A DNA stretch of 55,265 bases from Alphaproteobacteria bacterium. GTDB lineage: Bacteria > Pseudomonadota > Alphaproteobacteria > Rs-D84. Shown piece after piece: positions 33,201 to 41,098 of this stretch; the stretch's first letter is position 1, and the number at the start of each line of letters is the position of its first letter. The notes beneath the pieces are model-generated. The model was given only the letters and a program-made list of their open reading frames with translations, was not told where the DNA came from and ran no database searches. Location of the stretch: NCBI GenBank assembly GCA_015062525.1, contig SUUM01000006.1:1-55265 (forward strand), read 5' to 3'. The position numbers and the translations under genes were made by a program.

Positions 33201-36200
33201 CTGTCCATCTGGGTATGGTGCAAGTGCGGCGGGTTCAGATGCGGCGGCAGACTGTTATATGAGTGTTGCAGCCAAGAAATATGTTAAAACCGCAAACGAT
33301 AGTACTGCGACTGCGTGTGGCACCGGTACCTATAAAGCGGCACATACTGTGTACTATGGTGGCACATCAACATGTTCGTCATGCCCAAGTGGCTATGATG
33401 ATGGCGCGGCGGTTGCGACCCAGGGTGAATGTGTCATCAGCGTTGCAGGTGGTAAATACATCGGTACAGCAAAAAGTGCAACATTAAGTACCTGTGCGGG
33501 TGGTACGTATAAGGCAGCACATACAGTTGCGTATGGGGCTACATCAAGTTGTGCGACCTGCTCGGCTGGGTATTACTGTCCGGCGGGCGCAAGTAGCCAG
33601 ACAGCCTGTGGTGGTAATACTAAGTACTCAAGTTCTGGTGCGGCAGCATGTTCGGATGTAAGCAGTGGTTATTACACAACTGGCGGAACGTCCACGACCC
33701 GTACCGGTCAGACCAAGTGCGAGGCGGGTAATTACTGCAGTGGCGGTGTAAAGACCGCGTGCGGTGGTGGTAAATACTCGGCAGCCGGTGCGACAAGTTG
33801 TTCAAACATCACGGCGGGTTGCTATGGAACAAGTGCAGGTTCAGCGTGTCCTGCGGTGTGTGGAACGAACCAATACTCGACCGCTGGGTCAAGCAGTTGC
33901 TCAAGCTGTCCAACAGACTATAAGAACAGTGGGACGACAGCGGCATCGCATGCAGGTTCTGCGAGTTGTATAATTACAGTAAGTGGTGGTTATTACATTG
34001 GTACGGCTGGTGATAACAGTAGCAATTGGGACAAGTGTGCGGGTGGTACGTATAAGGCATCACATACTGTGAAATATGGTGACATATCAAGTTGTGCAAC
34101 ATGTTCTGCGGGTTATTACTGTGCAGCTGGCGCGAGTGCTCAGACAGCGTGTGGCAGCAATGCAAAATATTCTTCATCTGGTGCGGCAGCATGTTCGGAT
34201 GTAAGCAGTGGTTATTACACAACTGGTGGAACATCCACGACACGCACAGGTCAGACCAAGTGCGAGGCGGGTAATTACTGCAGCGGCGGTGTAAAGACGG
34301 CGTGTGGTGGTGGTAAATACTCGGCAGCCGGTGCGACAAGTTGTTCAAACATCACGGCGGGTTGCTATGGTACAAGTGCAGGTTCTGCGTGTCCTGCGGT
34401 GTGTGGAACGAACCAATACTCGACTGCTGGGTCAAGTAGTTGTTCAAGTTGTCCAACAGACTATAAGAACAGTGGGACGACAGCGGCATCGCATGCAGGT
34501 TCTGCGAGTTGTATAATTACAGTAAGTGGTGGGCATTATATCGGCAGTGGTGGTCAGAACAGCGGTAACTGGGGAACTTGTGCGGGTGGTACGTATAAGG
34601 CATCACACACAGTTGCATATGGTTCTACGTCAAGTTGTGCGACCTGCTCGGCTGGGTATTACTGTCCAGCGGGTGCAAGTGGTCAGACAGCCTGTGGTGG
34701 TAATACTAAATACTCAAGTTCTGGTGCGGCAGCATGTTCGGATGTAAGCAGTGGTTATTACACAACTGGTGGAACGTCCACAACACGTACAGGGCAATCA
34801 CAGTGTACTGGTACAACTTATTGTTCAAGTGGTGTGAAGTCTGATTGTCCAAGTGGTTATACTGCGAATACAAGCAACGGTAAGACGGCGGCAAGTCAGT
34901 GTACGATAAGTGTTGCAGGTGGTAAATACATCGGTACAGCGAATAGCGCGACATTAAGTACCTGTGCCGCGGGTATGTACAAGGGGGCGCACCAAGTGAA
35001 CTATGGTTCGACATCATCGTGTGCCAAGGTGGATGCAGGTTGCTATGCGGATACAACTGGTTCTACGACATCTTGCCCAAAGAGTTGCGCGGGCCTGGGG
35101 GGTGGATTGTATGTCAACAGTGTCGCCGGGTCGGATGCAGCCGGGGATTGCTATTTCAAAACAACGGGTGGTAAGTATTTGGCGAATGCCACCGATACAG
35201 CCCAAACAACGTGCGAAGCGAAATACTATTGTCCGACCACCACGTTGTATTACCCAAATACGGGTGGACGCGAGACTTGCCCCGACCCAGCGTCCAGCAC
35301 GTACCAGGAAAAAGTGGCGGAAATGGATTGGCTGACGGAACGTTGCCCAACCGCAACAACGTCTAATTCATCGCTGGCGGAGTCTAAATATCAAACGTGG
35401 TATAATACGGGTTTAAGCGCGATTACACAGTGTGTGGCATATATGTATGTGTATACACCGTGTGCAAACTTTAATATTGAAACCGCGAAATATAATTCCA
35501 GCACGGGTCGGTATGATTCTGATGTGGGGGATGTGTACGCAGATAATGTAAAAGCGGGTTATTATTTGGCCGAACGTTATAGCAGCGGATACTGTAATAC
35601 CTCAACCAATAACATGCTGTATCGTAAGGCAGTAAAATGTCCGAAAAACAGTTATTGCCCGGGTGGTAGTGTGCCAAAGTGTAGCAGCGGAACTTATAAT
35701 GACACATGGGGTTCATATGCGTGTACATCGTTGGGCAGTTTCTATACAACGACTGCATCCACAGGTTCAACTGCGTCAAGTCAATGCTATGGTGCAACAA
35801 CCGCGGGTAAGTTTGTAAAAACCGCTAATTCAGGTGAAGTAACCTGTGATGCGGGCGGTTATTGTCCAGGGGGTGTAAGTGTGGCATATGGTTCAACCGG
35901 TGGTCGTACGGCATGTCCGGCGGGTACCAAGAATGCCAGCACAGGTTCGACGGCATCAAGTGCATGTACAACATGTGCGGCGGGTACGTACAATACAACA
36001 ACTGGTAATACATCATGTTCGAATTGTGGTACGGGTTATTATTGTACCGGTGGTTCTGCGCGTGCACAATGTACAACAACATCAGGTTGGACAACAACGA
36101 CCAGTACAGCTACGTCGACATCATATTCTGCGTGCTATCAGACACAAACCCCGTCTGGTTGCACCAGTGGTACAATTAAGCGTGCCGCCAGCAGTATCAG

Positions 36201-39200
36201 TGGGACGACCATTACATATGGCAGTGCATCTGTGGCAACTGGCTTGTCTGCAAAGGCGAATTACTATGTAAGCGGGACAAGTTGTCCAGTATGTACGGGA
36301 TTGGGTTCGTTCTATACCACATCTGCGGGTGGCGCCATAGGTGCAAGTGGTTGCTATGGCACAACAACAGCCGGGAAGTATATTAAGACCCAGAACAGTT
36401 CGACCCAGGAAACATGTCCGGCCGCGTCATACTGTCCCGCTACGAAAGTGTATTATGGTAAATATGATACAAACGGTGGACGTACGGCATGTCCATCTGG
36501 CTATGGTGCAAGTGCAACGGGTTCAGATGCGGCGGCAGATTGTTATATGAGTGTTGCAGCCAAGAAATATGTTAAAACCGCAAACGATAGTACTGCGACG
36601 GCGTGTGGAACTGGTACCTATAAAGCGGCACATACTGTGTACTATGGTGGCACATCAACATGTTCGTCATGCCCAAGTGGCTATGATGATGGCGCGGCGG
36701 TTGCGACCCAGGGTGAATGTGTCATCAGCGTTGCAGGTGGTAAATACATCGGTACAGCAAAAAGTGCAACATTAAGTACCTGTGCGGGTGGTACGTATAA
36801 GGCAGCACATACAGTTGCGTATGGGGCTACATCAAGTTGTGCGACCTGCTCGGCTGGGTATTACTGTCCGGCGGGCGCAAGTAGCCAGACAGCCTGTGGT
36901 GGTGGTAAATGGAGTTCTGCGGGCGCGACAAGTTGTTCAAACATCACGGCGGGATGTTATGGGACCAGTGCAGGTTCTGCGTGTCCGGCGGTGTGTGGTG
37001 ATGCCCAATACTCTGATGCGGGTGCGGCAAGTTGCTCAGGCTGTCCGGCAGAATATAAGAACAGTGGAACGTCGGCATCTGACCATGCGGGTTCTGCATC
37101 GTGTAAGATTACGGTAGATGGTGGGTACTATATTGGTACGGCTGGGGACAACAGCAGCAACTGGGACAAGTGTACGGCTGGTACGTATAAAGCGTCGCAT
37201 ACAGTTGCATATGGTTCTACGTCAAGTTGTTCTGCGTGTTCTGGTCGAACCAAGTATAGCGCAAGTGGTGCGGCAGCATGTTCGGATGTAAGCAGTGGAT
37301 ATTATACAACCGGGTGCAACAGCAGTGGTAATGGGTGCACAGGTCAAAGTCAGTGTGTGGGGGCGGAATATTATTGCACGGGCGGTGTCCAACATGAGTG
37401 TCCGTCTGCAACTACGTATAAGCGGACGACGTTCCCAGCTGATTACTATTCCCCAACCATTACAGCAACGGAATTGGTTAATATTACCGGAAACGGTAAA
37501 ACATCCGCATCTGAGTGTATTGCGTTTTCGTGGCTTACATCCAGTCGCGGTAAACTGTATGAATATGTTTTTTATAATCCATCAACTGGTAAATATGATA
37601 ACCACCGTAGTTACGGTTGGTCGGATGTGAATGCTGGGTATTATTTAACAACAAAAGGGGGTTGTGGTACTTATGCATATTATCTAACGGTCAAGGAATG
37701 TCCCGAGGGTTCATATTGTCCGGGCAAAAGCCGTGTTGCATGTGATTCCAGCAATCAAGCCACGGTTCACACGACCAACTTTGGTTTAGAATCATGCTCA
37801 GGTTTGGCGGGGGGATTCTATCCAAACAGTGCGGCTGGATCAGATGCGGCGGCGGATTGTTATACCAACAGCATTAGTGGTAAGTATGTTGCAAGTGCCA
37901 ATGCAACAAGTGCGACAAACTGTGCCGCGGGTACCTACAAGGGTTCGCATACTGTGAACTATGGTTCTACGTCCAGTTGCGGAACATGTGCAAACTGGAC
38001 CTATTCTTCCGCGGGGGCGGCAAGTTGTTCGGCGTGTTTGGCGGTGGAATCTGGATGGACCAAGGCAAGTGGTACCGGTTGGGAATCGTATGCTAGTTGT
38101 AAAGAAACCAAGACTGGTGATGCTATTAACTCAAATTGTTCTGCGGGTGTCTTGACCAAGGCACAAAGCAGCGCAACGGCATGGGGCAGTGCAACAATCA
38201 CAACAGCATTACAGGCCGATGCAGGGTCGATAGTTAATGGACAGACCTGTACACAGTGTTCTGCGGGTACATATAGTGCCGGTGGAACGGCGACCAGTTG
38301 CGGAACATGTGCAAACTGGACCTATTCTTCCGCGGGTGCGGCAAGTTGTACGGCGTGTTTGGCGGTGCCGGATGCGGTTGGTGGTGTTGCGTGGACCAAG
38401 GCGACTGGTACGGGTTGGACATCATACAGCAATTGCGTTGTATCACAGACACCTGTGAATTGTGCAAGTGGCAGTGTAAAGCGTACACAGAGCAGCGCAT
38501 CTGCATGGGGCAACACAACGTTGGCAAGTACGCTGAAATCCAATGCGGGTTATTATGCCAGCACAACGGCAACAGCATGTACGATTTGCCCAGTGGGGTC
38601 GTATTGCCCTGCTTCGGCGACATCAGCGACGGCATGCGCAATCGGTTCTTATACAAATGCAACCGGAAAAAGTGCATGTACGGAATGTTCGGCGGGTAAG
38701 ACCACAACAGGTACGGGTAAGACCAGTTGTGATGCAAATTGTTCAAATGCAACGGGGGCACACACGTGGGAAACACCATCGTGGTCTGCAAATTCGGTTA
38801 CAAACCTGTGTACGGTATCTAAGTGTAATGCAAATACTTATTACACCGCGACAACGGGTAATGGGTACCAGAATACGTGTACGGCATGCGGTTCTAATTC
38901 CAGCACGTCTGCGGGGAATACATCAACCACATGCACGTGTACAACGGGCTATACATCAACGGGTGGTGTTAGTGGCGCGACAACATCCACGTCTGGGTGC
39001 AGTCTGATAAGCGACATCGCGTGCGCGATTGGTGAATATGTGCCGGCAAGTTCTACGACATGTTCGGCATGTACCGCGGGATATTATTGCCCAAGCAGCG
39101 CCAAGACATATTCGTACAGCAGCAGTATTCAGGGGCGTAAAGCGTGTGCGGAGGGTACGTACCAGCCAAATACCGGTAAAACATCGTGTACACCAGCGTC

Positions 39201-39921
39201 CAAGGGGTATTATGTAAGCGGAACCGCCAAGACCGCACAGACAGCATGCACCGGTGCGACGTATGCGGCGAATACGGGGCAGTCATCGTGTACGGCTTGT
39301 CCAACGGCGACGAATGATACCGCGAATGTATCTTCATACAATTATTGGAATACGGGCGCAATCGGCGATCATACGGATCGGTCGGGATGTAATGCGACAT
39401 TCAAGTCCAAAACATTAGATGACGGTGTAATGGCGGCTTATACATGCTATGTTGATAGTGGTGCAGACACGTATGGTGTGAATGGAACGTCAAAAACATG
39501 CGCGGTCAAAAAAATAGACTTGAAGTGTAATGGCGGTTATTATAATTCGACATTTAATAACAGTAGCACAGCAACACAAGATTCGAGCAATAAGACGTTG
39601 ACCAACCTGTATGCTAATGCGTGTCAGAATGTAGGCGCGGGATATTGGTCGGCAAATGATAGTTTGACCCGGACGGCGTGTGCAAGTCCGCTGACCACTA
39701 TCGGATATGGAACAGGCGCGAACGAGGCCGAGGACTGTGGGCGCAAGTTGCATGCGGGCGCAAATGTGATTTACCTGCGCAGCGCAGAAAGAACAAGTCC
39801 GTCACTGAGGGTGAAAGTTGGGAATACAACCTTCTATGGCGCGTTAAGTACCAGTCTGAGCAGTCCAGTAAAGGTTAAAAATGGTTCAACCGCATATTCG
39901 GTTGTAAATGATTGGCAGTAA
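30253..39921 (+). CDS. Giant secreted cysteine-rich repeat protein with eukaryote-like domains
   Basis: About 3,222 residues. A signal peptide (MSRFLRLGAFLSVLFFATNVFA) decides the start at 30253; an in-frame ATG at 30151 adds 34 odd residues. Three Flg_new/InlB-B-like repeats follow (about 74-156, 219-298, 380-473, with FKGWSTA, YGVWL and FSKWAAGS). Then come dozens of GCC2/GCC3-like (ephrin-receptor-type) units of the form C..GYYCPAGAS..CGGGKYSS..C. An F5/8C (discoidin)-like domain sits at about 775-911 (ARYIKVTTAGS...VEIQAFA...VWDMGAKQSIGSIRF). The C-terminus is a non-repeat domain (KLHAGANVIYLRSAERTSP...YSVVNDWQ). No membrane anchor or autotransporter barrel is seen. A surface-exposed, disulphide-rich adhesin is the likely role (inference). 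Confidence 0.85.
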   Translation: MSRFLRLGAFLSVLFFATNVFASGYTCPSYKRYTSCNEGYYLSSEKAGNSCLSCPSGYTCSGGTSQPVKNAVANVSIILNKNGGSGTCANASGTNKGEVTCTPGNTCTLPSWNSSTCSITNGKRIFKGWSTAPNATTGVTSITTPNASVTYYAVWVMPTCSATNGTCVEITTPSNNAPRAKITCKAGYSQNGGTNTTTSFTATGSAGATSVSGTCKARTEITVTFKSGDTVLGTQAFIPGVSAPLKDVNAWTAPVSSDYGWSFVGFATSVNSTTVAYTNGAEATFEEDTTLYGVWLRPAQFTYIENDEVKRSNQTQYYYNVSTTSAEVTSLTLPGLISSGYGWSPKGWHDYDGNILTYVEETSLALSPERHSDLSAWYQRTVWLVYNGNGSTGGSTASASNTQSYFTRPGASEMSGAFVLASNGFTRTGYTFSKWAAGSTSGTQYSVNATFAFPNTAWDSSDSYNMYAIWTQGTYTCAAGKYLNGATCTTCDAGYSCPGGTWTYNGGVQGRTACGGNTKYSSSGASSCSTVTSGYYTTGGTSTTRTGQSQCTGTTYCSSGVKYDCPSGYTANTSNGKTAASQCTISVAGGKYIGTAGDNSSNWDTCAGGTYKAAHTVAYGSTSSCSACTGRTKYSASGASSCSTVSTGYYTTGCNSSGNNCTGQSQCTGATYCSSGVKYDCPSGYTANTSNGKTAASQCQIYCAAGTRVVKGYATCTSPAGAWFSAATITNYGNITPVHYCMNGYKSSGTTAAAHDAMSDCIQTVAGGKYVGSTKINARYIKVTTAGSTANAGSHVVEIQAFASNEGGTTNLLAGKGGVSGSNMTAATDGSWAIGNYASGTMVWDMGAKQSIGSIRFALYTDGRTYHDVTVSVSMDNSTWTKVLGPIDIATLNTGTAEGEMIILSDVPTSCSAGTARASGALALGDTNSCSACGAVNKYSAAGASACSTVSTGYYTTGGTTTTRTGQSQCTSGTYCTGGVQNTCPSGYGASAAGSDAAADCYMSVAAKKYVKTANDSTATACGTGTYKAAHTVYYGGTSTCSSCPSGYDDGAAVATQGECVISVAGGKYIGTAKSATLSTCAGGTYKAAHTVAYGATSSCATCSAGYYCPAGASSQTACGGNTKYSSSGAAACSDVSSGYYTTGGTSTTRTGQTKCEAGNYCSGGVKTACGGGKYSAAGATSCSNITAGCYGTSAGSACPAVCGTNQYSTAGSSSCSSCPTDYKNSGTTAASHAGSASCIITVSGGYYIGTAGDNSSNWDKCAGGTYKASHTVKYGDISSCATCSAGYYCAAGASAQTACGSNAKYSSSGAAACSDVSSGYYTTGGTSTTRTGQTKCEAGNYCSGGVKTACGGGKYSAAGATSCSNITAGCYGTSAGSACPAVCGTNQYSTAGSSSCSSCPTDYKNSGTTAASHAGSASCIITVSGGHYIGSGGQNSGNWGTCAGGTYKASHTVAYGSTSSCATCSAGYYCPAGASGQTACGGNTKYSSSGAAACSDVSSGYYTTGGTSTTRTGQSQCTGTTYCSSGVKSDCPSGYTANTSNGKTAASQCTISVAGGKYIGTANSATLSTCAAGMYKGAHQVNYGSTSSCAKVDAGCYADTTGSTTSCPKSCAGLGGGLYVNSVAGSDAAGDCYFKTTGGKYLANATDTAQTTCEAKYYCPTTTLYYPNTGGRETCPDPASSTYQEKVAEMDWLTERCPTATTSNSSLAESKYQTWYNTGLSAITQCVAYMYVYTPCANFNIETAKYNSSTGRYDSDVGDVYADNVKAGYYLAERYSSGYCNTSTNNMLYRKAVKCPKNSYCPGGSVPKCSSGTYNDTWGSYACTSLGSFYTTTASTGSTASSQCYGATTAGKFVKTANSGEVTCDAGGYCPGGVSVAYGSTGGRTACPAGTKNASTGSTASSACTTCAAGTYNTTTGNTSCSNCGTGYYCTGGSARAQCTTTSGWTTTTSTATSTSYSACYQTQTPSGCTSGTIKRAASSISGTTITYGSASVATGLSAKANYYVSGTSCPVCTGLGSFYTTSAGGAIGASGCYGTTTAGKYIKTQNSSTQETCPAASYCPATKVYYGKYDTNGGRTACPSGYGASATGSDAAADCYMSVAAKKYVKTANDSTATACGTGTYKAAHTVYYGGTSTCSSCPSGYDDGAAVATQGECVISVAGGKYIGTAKSATLSTCAGGTYKAAHTVAYGATSSCATCSAGYYCPAGASSQTACGGGKWSSAGATSCSNITAGCYGTSAGSACPAVCGDAQYSDAGAASCSGCPAEYKNSGTSASDHAGSASCKITVDGGYYIGTAGDNSSNWDKCTAGTYKASHTVAYGSTSSCSACSGRTKYSASGAAACSDVSSGYYTTGCNSSGNGCTGQSQCVGAEYYCTGGVQHECPSATTYKRTTFPADYYSPTITATELVNITGNGKTSASECIAFSWLTSSRGKLYEYVFYNPSTGKYDNHRSYGWSDVNAGYYLTTKGGCGTYAYYLTVKECPEGSYCPGKSRVACDSSNQATVHTTNFGLESCSGLAGGFYPNSAAGSDAAADCYTNSISGKYVASANATSATNCAAGTYKGSHTVNYGSTSSCGTCANWTYSSAGAASCSACLAVESGWTKASGTGWESYASCKETKTGDAINSNCSAGVLTKAQSSATAWGSATITTALQADAGSIVNGQTCTQCSAGTYSAGGTATSCGTCANWTYSSAGAASCTACLAVPDAVGGVAWTKATGTGWTSYSNCVVSQTPVNCASGSVKRTQSSASAWGNTTLASTLKSNAGYYASTTATACTICPVGSYCPASATSATACAIGSYTNATGKSACTECSAGKTTTGTGKTSCDANCSNATGAHTWETPSWSANSVTNLCTVSKCNANTYYTATTGNGYQNTCTACGSNSSTSAGNTSTTCTCTTGYTSTGGVSGATTSTSGCSLISDIACAIGEYVPASSTTCSACTAGYYCPSSAKTYSYSSSIQGRKACAEGTYQPNTGKTSCTPASKGYYVSGTAKTAQTACTGATYAANTGQSSCTACPTATNDTANVSSYNYWNTGAIGDHTDRSGCNATFKSKTLDDGVMAAYTCYVDSGADTYGVNGTSKTCAVKKIDLKCNGGYYNSTFNNSSTATQDSSNKTLTNLYANACQNVGAGYWSANDSLTRTACASPLTTIGYGTGANEAEDCGRKLHAGANVIYLRSAERTSPSLRVKVGNTTFYGALSTSLSSPVKVKNGSTAYSVVNDWQ
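31795..37300. repeat. Long near-identical internal repeats of the giant gene
   Basis: The clearest pairs are 33204-33612 with 36492-36900, 33613-33988 with 34163-34538, and 31795-32030 with 34690-34930. Differences are few and mostly silent. They are in-frame and coding, with Cys-rich unit boundaries. Confidence 0.85.
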
Positions 39922-39923
39922 TA

Positions 39924-39950
39924 AAAAATCCCGCAATGGCGGGATTTTTT
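39924..39950 (+). terminator. Intrinsic terminator of the giant gene
   Basis: ATCCCGC/GCGGGAT stem with a four-base loop and TTTTT, directly after the stop codon. Confidence 0.85.
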
Positions 39951-39983
39951 AGTGGTTAGTGTAAGTGGTTAGTGGTAAGTGGC
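39950..39983. repeat. Heptameric tandem repeat (TTAGTGG-type)
   Basis: About five units of AGTGGTT with small changes. Reverse complement of the array at 376-410. It lies between the giant gene's terminator and the DUF559 cassette. Confidence 0.8.
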
Positions 39984-40031
39984 GGAATCCCACTGCGCCA
40001 AGGCTTCGTGGGACAAGTACATGATTATTGC

Positions 40032-40155
40032 GATAAATAAAGGTTTAACAGAGATATTAATTTTTAGAAATTAAGCACCATTACCTGCCCCCCGTGTGTG
40101 GGGCGGGCGGAATTCCCGACAATTTATTGGCGTTGGAATTCCGGGGTGGGGGGTG
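40032..40155. repeat. Left inverted-repeat arm of DUF559 cassette
   Basis: It starts with GATAAATAAA and is inverted relative to 40545-40704, sharing about 115 bp. It lacks a block of about 43 bp (with the AAAAATTCA hairpin) present in the right arm. Confidence 0.9.
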
Positions 40156-40539
40156 TTAGTTATATCGAGACACAAAATAATTATGCACATCCAGATTGTC
40201 TTGTATGCACCTGTGCAAAGTATGAACAACTTCATCTATTCCTGTGCGGGTCAAATATGTATTGGGAATACGGATTAGTTTATAGCCCTGGGATTCTATG
40301 TATTCTGTTCTGATGTTATCGTATGCGATGTTTTGCGAGTGTTGGTCACCATCAAGTTCGATTACAAGTCTTAGAGAATGACAGACAAAATCAACAATAT
40401 AAGGGCCGATTGGTTGTTGACGGCGAAATTTTACACCTAGTTGATTGCGATTAATTCGATACCAGAATTTGCTTTCTGCGTCTGACATATTTTTGCGTAA
40501 TTGTTTTGCGCGAATAATTTGTGTTGAATGTTTTGTCAT
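40156..40539 (-). CDS. DUF559 (Vsr/restriction-endonuclease-like) protein
   Basis: The 127-residue product matches DUF559: AKQLRKNMSDAESKFWYRIN, LGVKFRRQQPIGPYIVDFVCHSLRLVIELDGDQH and a C-terminal LIRIPNTYL. The Asp of VDFVC and the Glu/Asp of IELDGDQH fit the PD-(D/E)xK-like nuclease core of this family; the activity is not proven. ATG 40539 is chosen from the family N-terminus; the frame is open 27 codons further into the repeat arm, but that part is repeat sequence. The gene is the only content of an element with long inverted arms. Confidence 0.85.
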   Translation of the reverse strand: MTKHSTQIIRAKQLRKNMSDAESKFWYRINRNQLGVKFRRQQPIGPYIVDFVCHSLRLVIELDGDQHSQNIAYDNIRTEYIESQGYKLIRIPNTYLTRTGIDEVVHTLHRCIQDNLDVHNYFVSRYN

Positions 40540-40544
40540 ATTAG

Positions 40545-40704
40545 CCCCCACCCCGGAATTCCAACGCCAATAAATTGTCGGGAATTCCGCCCGCCCCACA
40601 AAGTCACCCAAAAAATTCATCTGAATTTTTCGGGGCCCGACGGGGGGGCAGGTAATGGTGCTTAATTTCTAAAAATTAATATCTCTGTTAAACTTTTATT
40701 TATC
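40545..40704. repeat. Right inverted-repeat arm of DUF559 cassette
   Basis: A 160-bp arm carrying two GGAATTCC sites, the perfect hairpin AAAAATTCA/TGAATTTTT (40611-40630) and the end TTTATTTATC. It is nearly identical to 192-356. The arm lies five bases from the DUF559 start codon and presumably holds its promoter. Confidence 0.9.
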
Positions 40705-40708
40705 TAAG

Positions 40709-40730
40709 AAAAATCCCGCCGGTGGCGGGG
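40709..40730 (-). terminator. Intrinsic terminator of the 71-residue gene
   Basis: CCCGCC/GGCGGG stem followed on the minus strand by ATTTTTCTT. The DUF559 cassette ends five bases beyond it. Confidence 0.8.
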
Positions 40731-40731
40731 G

Positions 40732-40947
40732 TTATTTATGTTCGCCCATGGTTTTGGCGGAATTTAGTGCGTGGCGCAGGGCCTGTTCCGCAATTTGACG
40801 GATTTTGGGGGCAAATGTGCGCATGTTCATCGTGTCGGCAACCGTGTTGCCAAACAAACGCGAGATGTATTCAATTTGCGTCGGGGCGATAATATATACG
40901 TCGCTGGTGATATCTGATGGATTTAGTTTCTTAATCGGCTGTTGCAT
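40732..40947 (-). CDS. Small hypothetical protein (71 residues)
   Basis: The product is soluble, with no signal peptide or cysteines. It reads MQQPIKKLNPSDITSD, then PTQIEYISRLFGNTVADT, and ends in helical RQIAEQALRHALNSAK. No family is recognised. A strong ribosome site (AGGGGGG) lies about nine bases upstream and a terminator follows, so it is probably expressed. It is divergent from secA. Confidence 0.65.
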   Translation of the reverse strand: MQQPIKKLNPSDITSDVYIIAPTQIEYISRLFGNTVADTMNMRTFAPKIRQIAEQALRHALNSAKTMGEHK

Positions 40948-41041
40948 GAATTTATCCCCCCTTGTTCTGCCCTATTCTATCATAATTTTTTGCCGTTCGC
41001 ACTTGTTAATTTTGATAATTGATATTATATCATAAAGTGTC

Positions 41042-41070
41042 TTGACCGAAAGGTGCAAAATTGCTATATA
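41042..41070 (+). promoter_or_regulatory. Promoter for secA
   Basis: TTGACC (41042-41047), 17-base spacer, TATATA (41065-41070), giving a short leader before AAGGAAAAAGG and the ATG at 41099. Confidence 0.65.
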
Positions 41071-41098
41071 TTTCGTGATAAAAGTAAGGAAAAAGGTA

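Noticed and set aside
31795-37300. CRISPR array or other non-coding array in the repeat-rich 30-40 kb region
   Set aside because: The repeats are in-frame, Cys-coding, of varied length and without regular spacers.
38234-38791. 185-codon minus-strand frame within the giant gene
   Set aside because: Shadow of the Cys/Gly repeat codons; composition (His/Pro/Tyr-rich) is what the reverse complement of such repeats produces.
40540-40620. N-terminal extension of the DUF559 protein into the repeat arm (MNFLGDFVGRAEF)
   Set aside because: The extra 27 codons are repeat sequence and not part of the family; the same peptide appears without the gene in the remnant copy.
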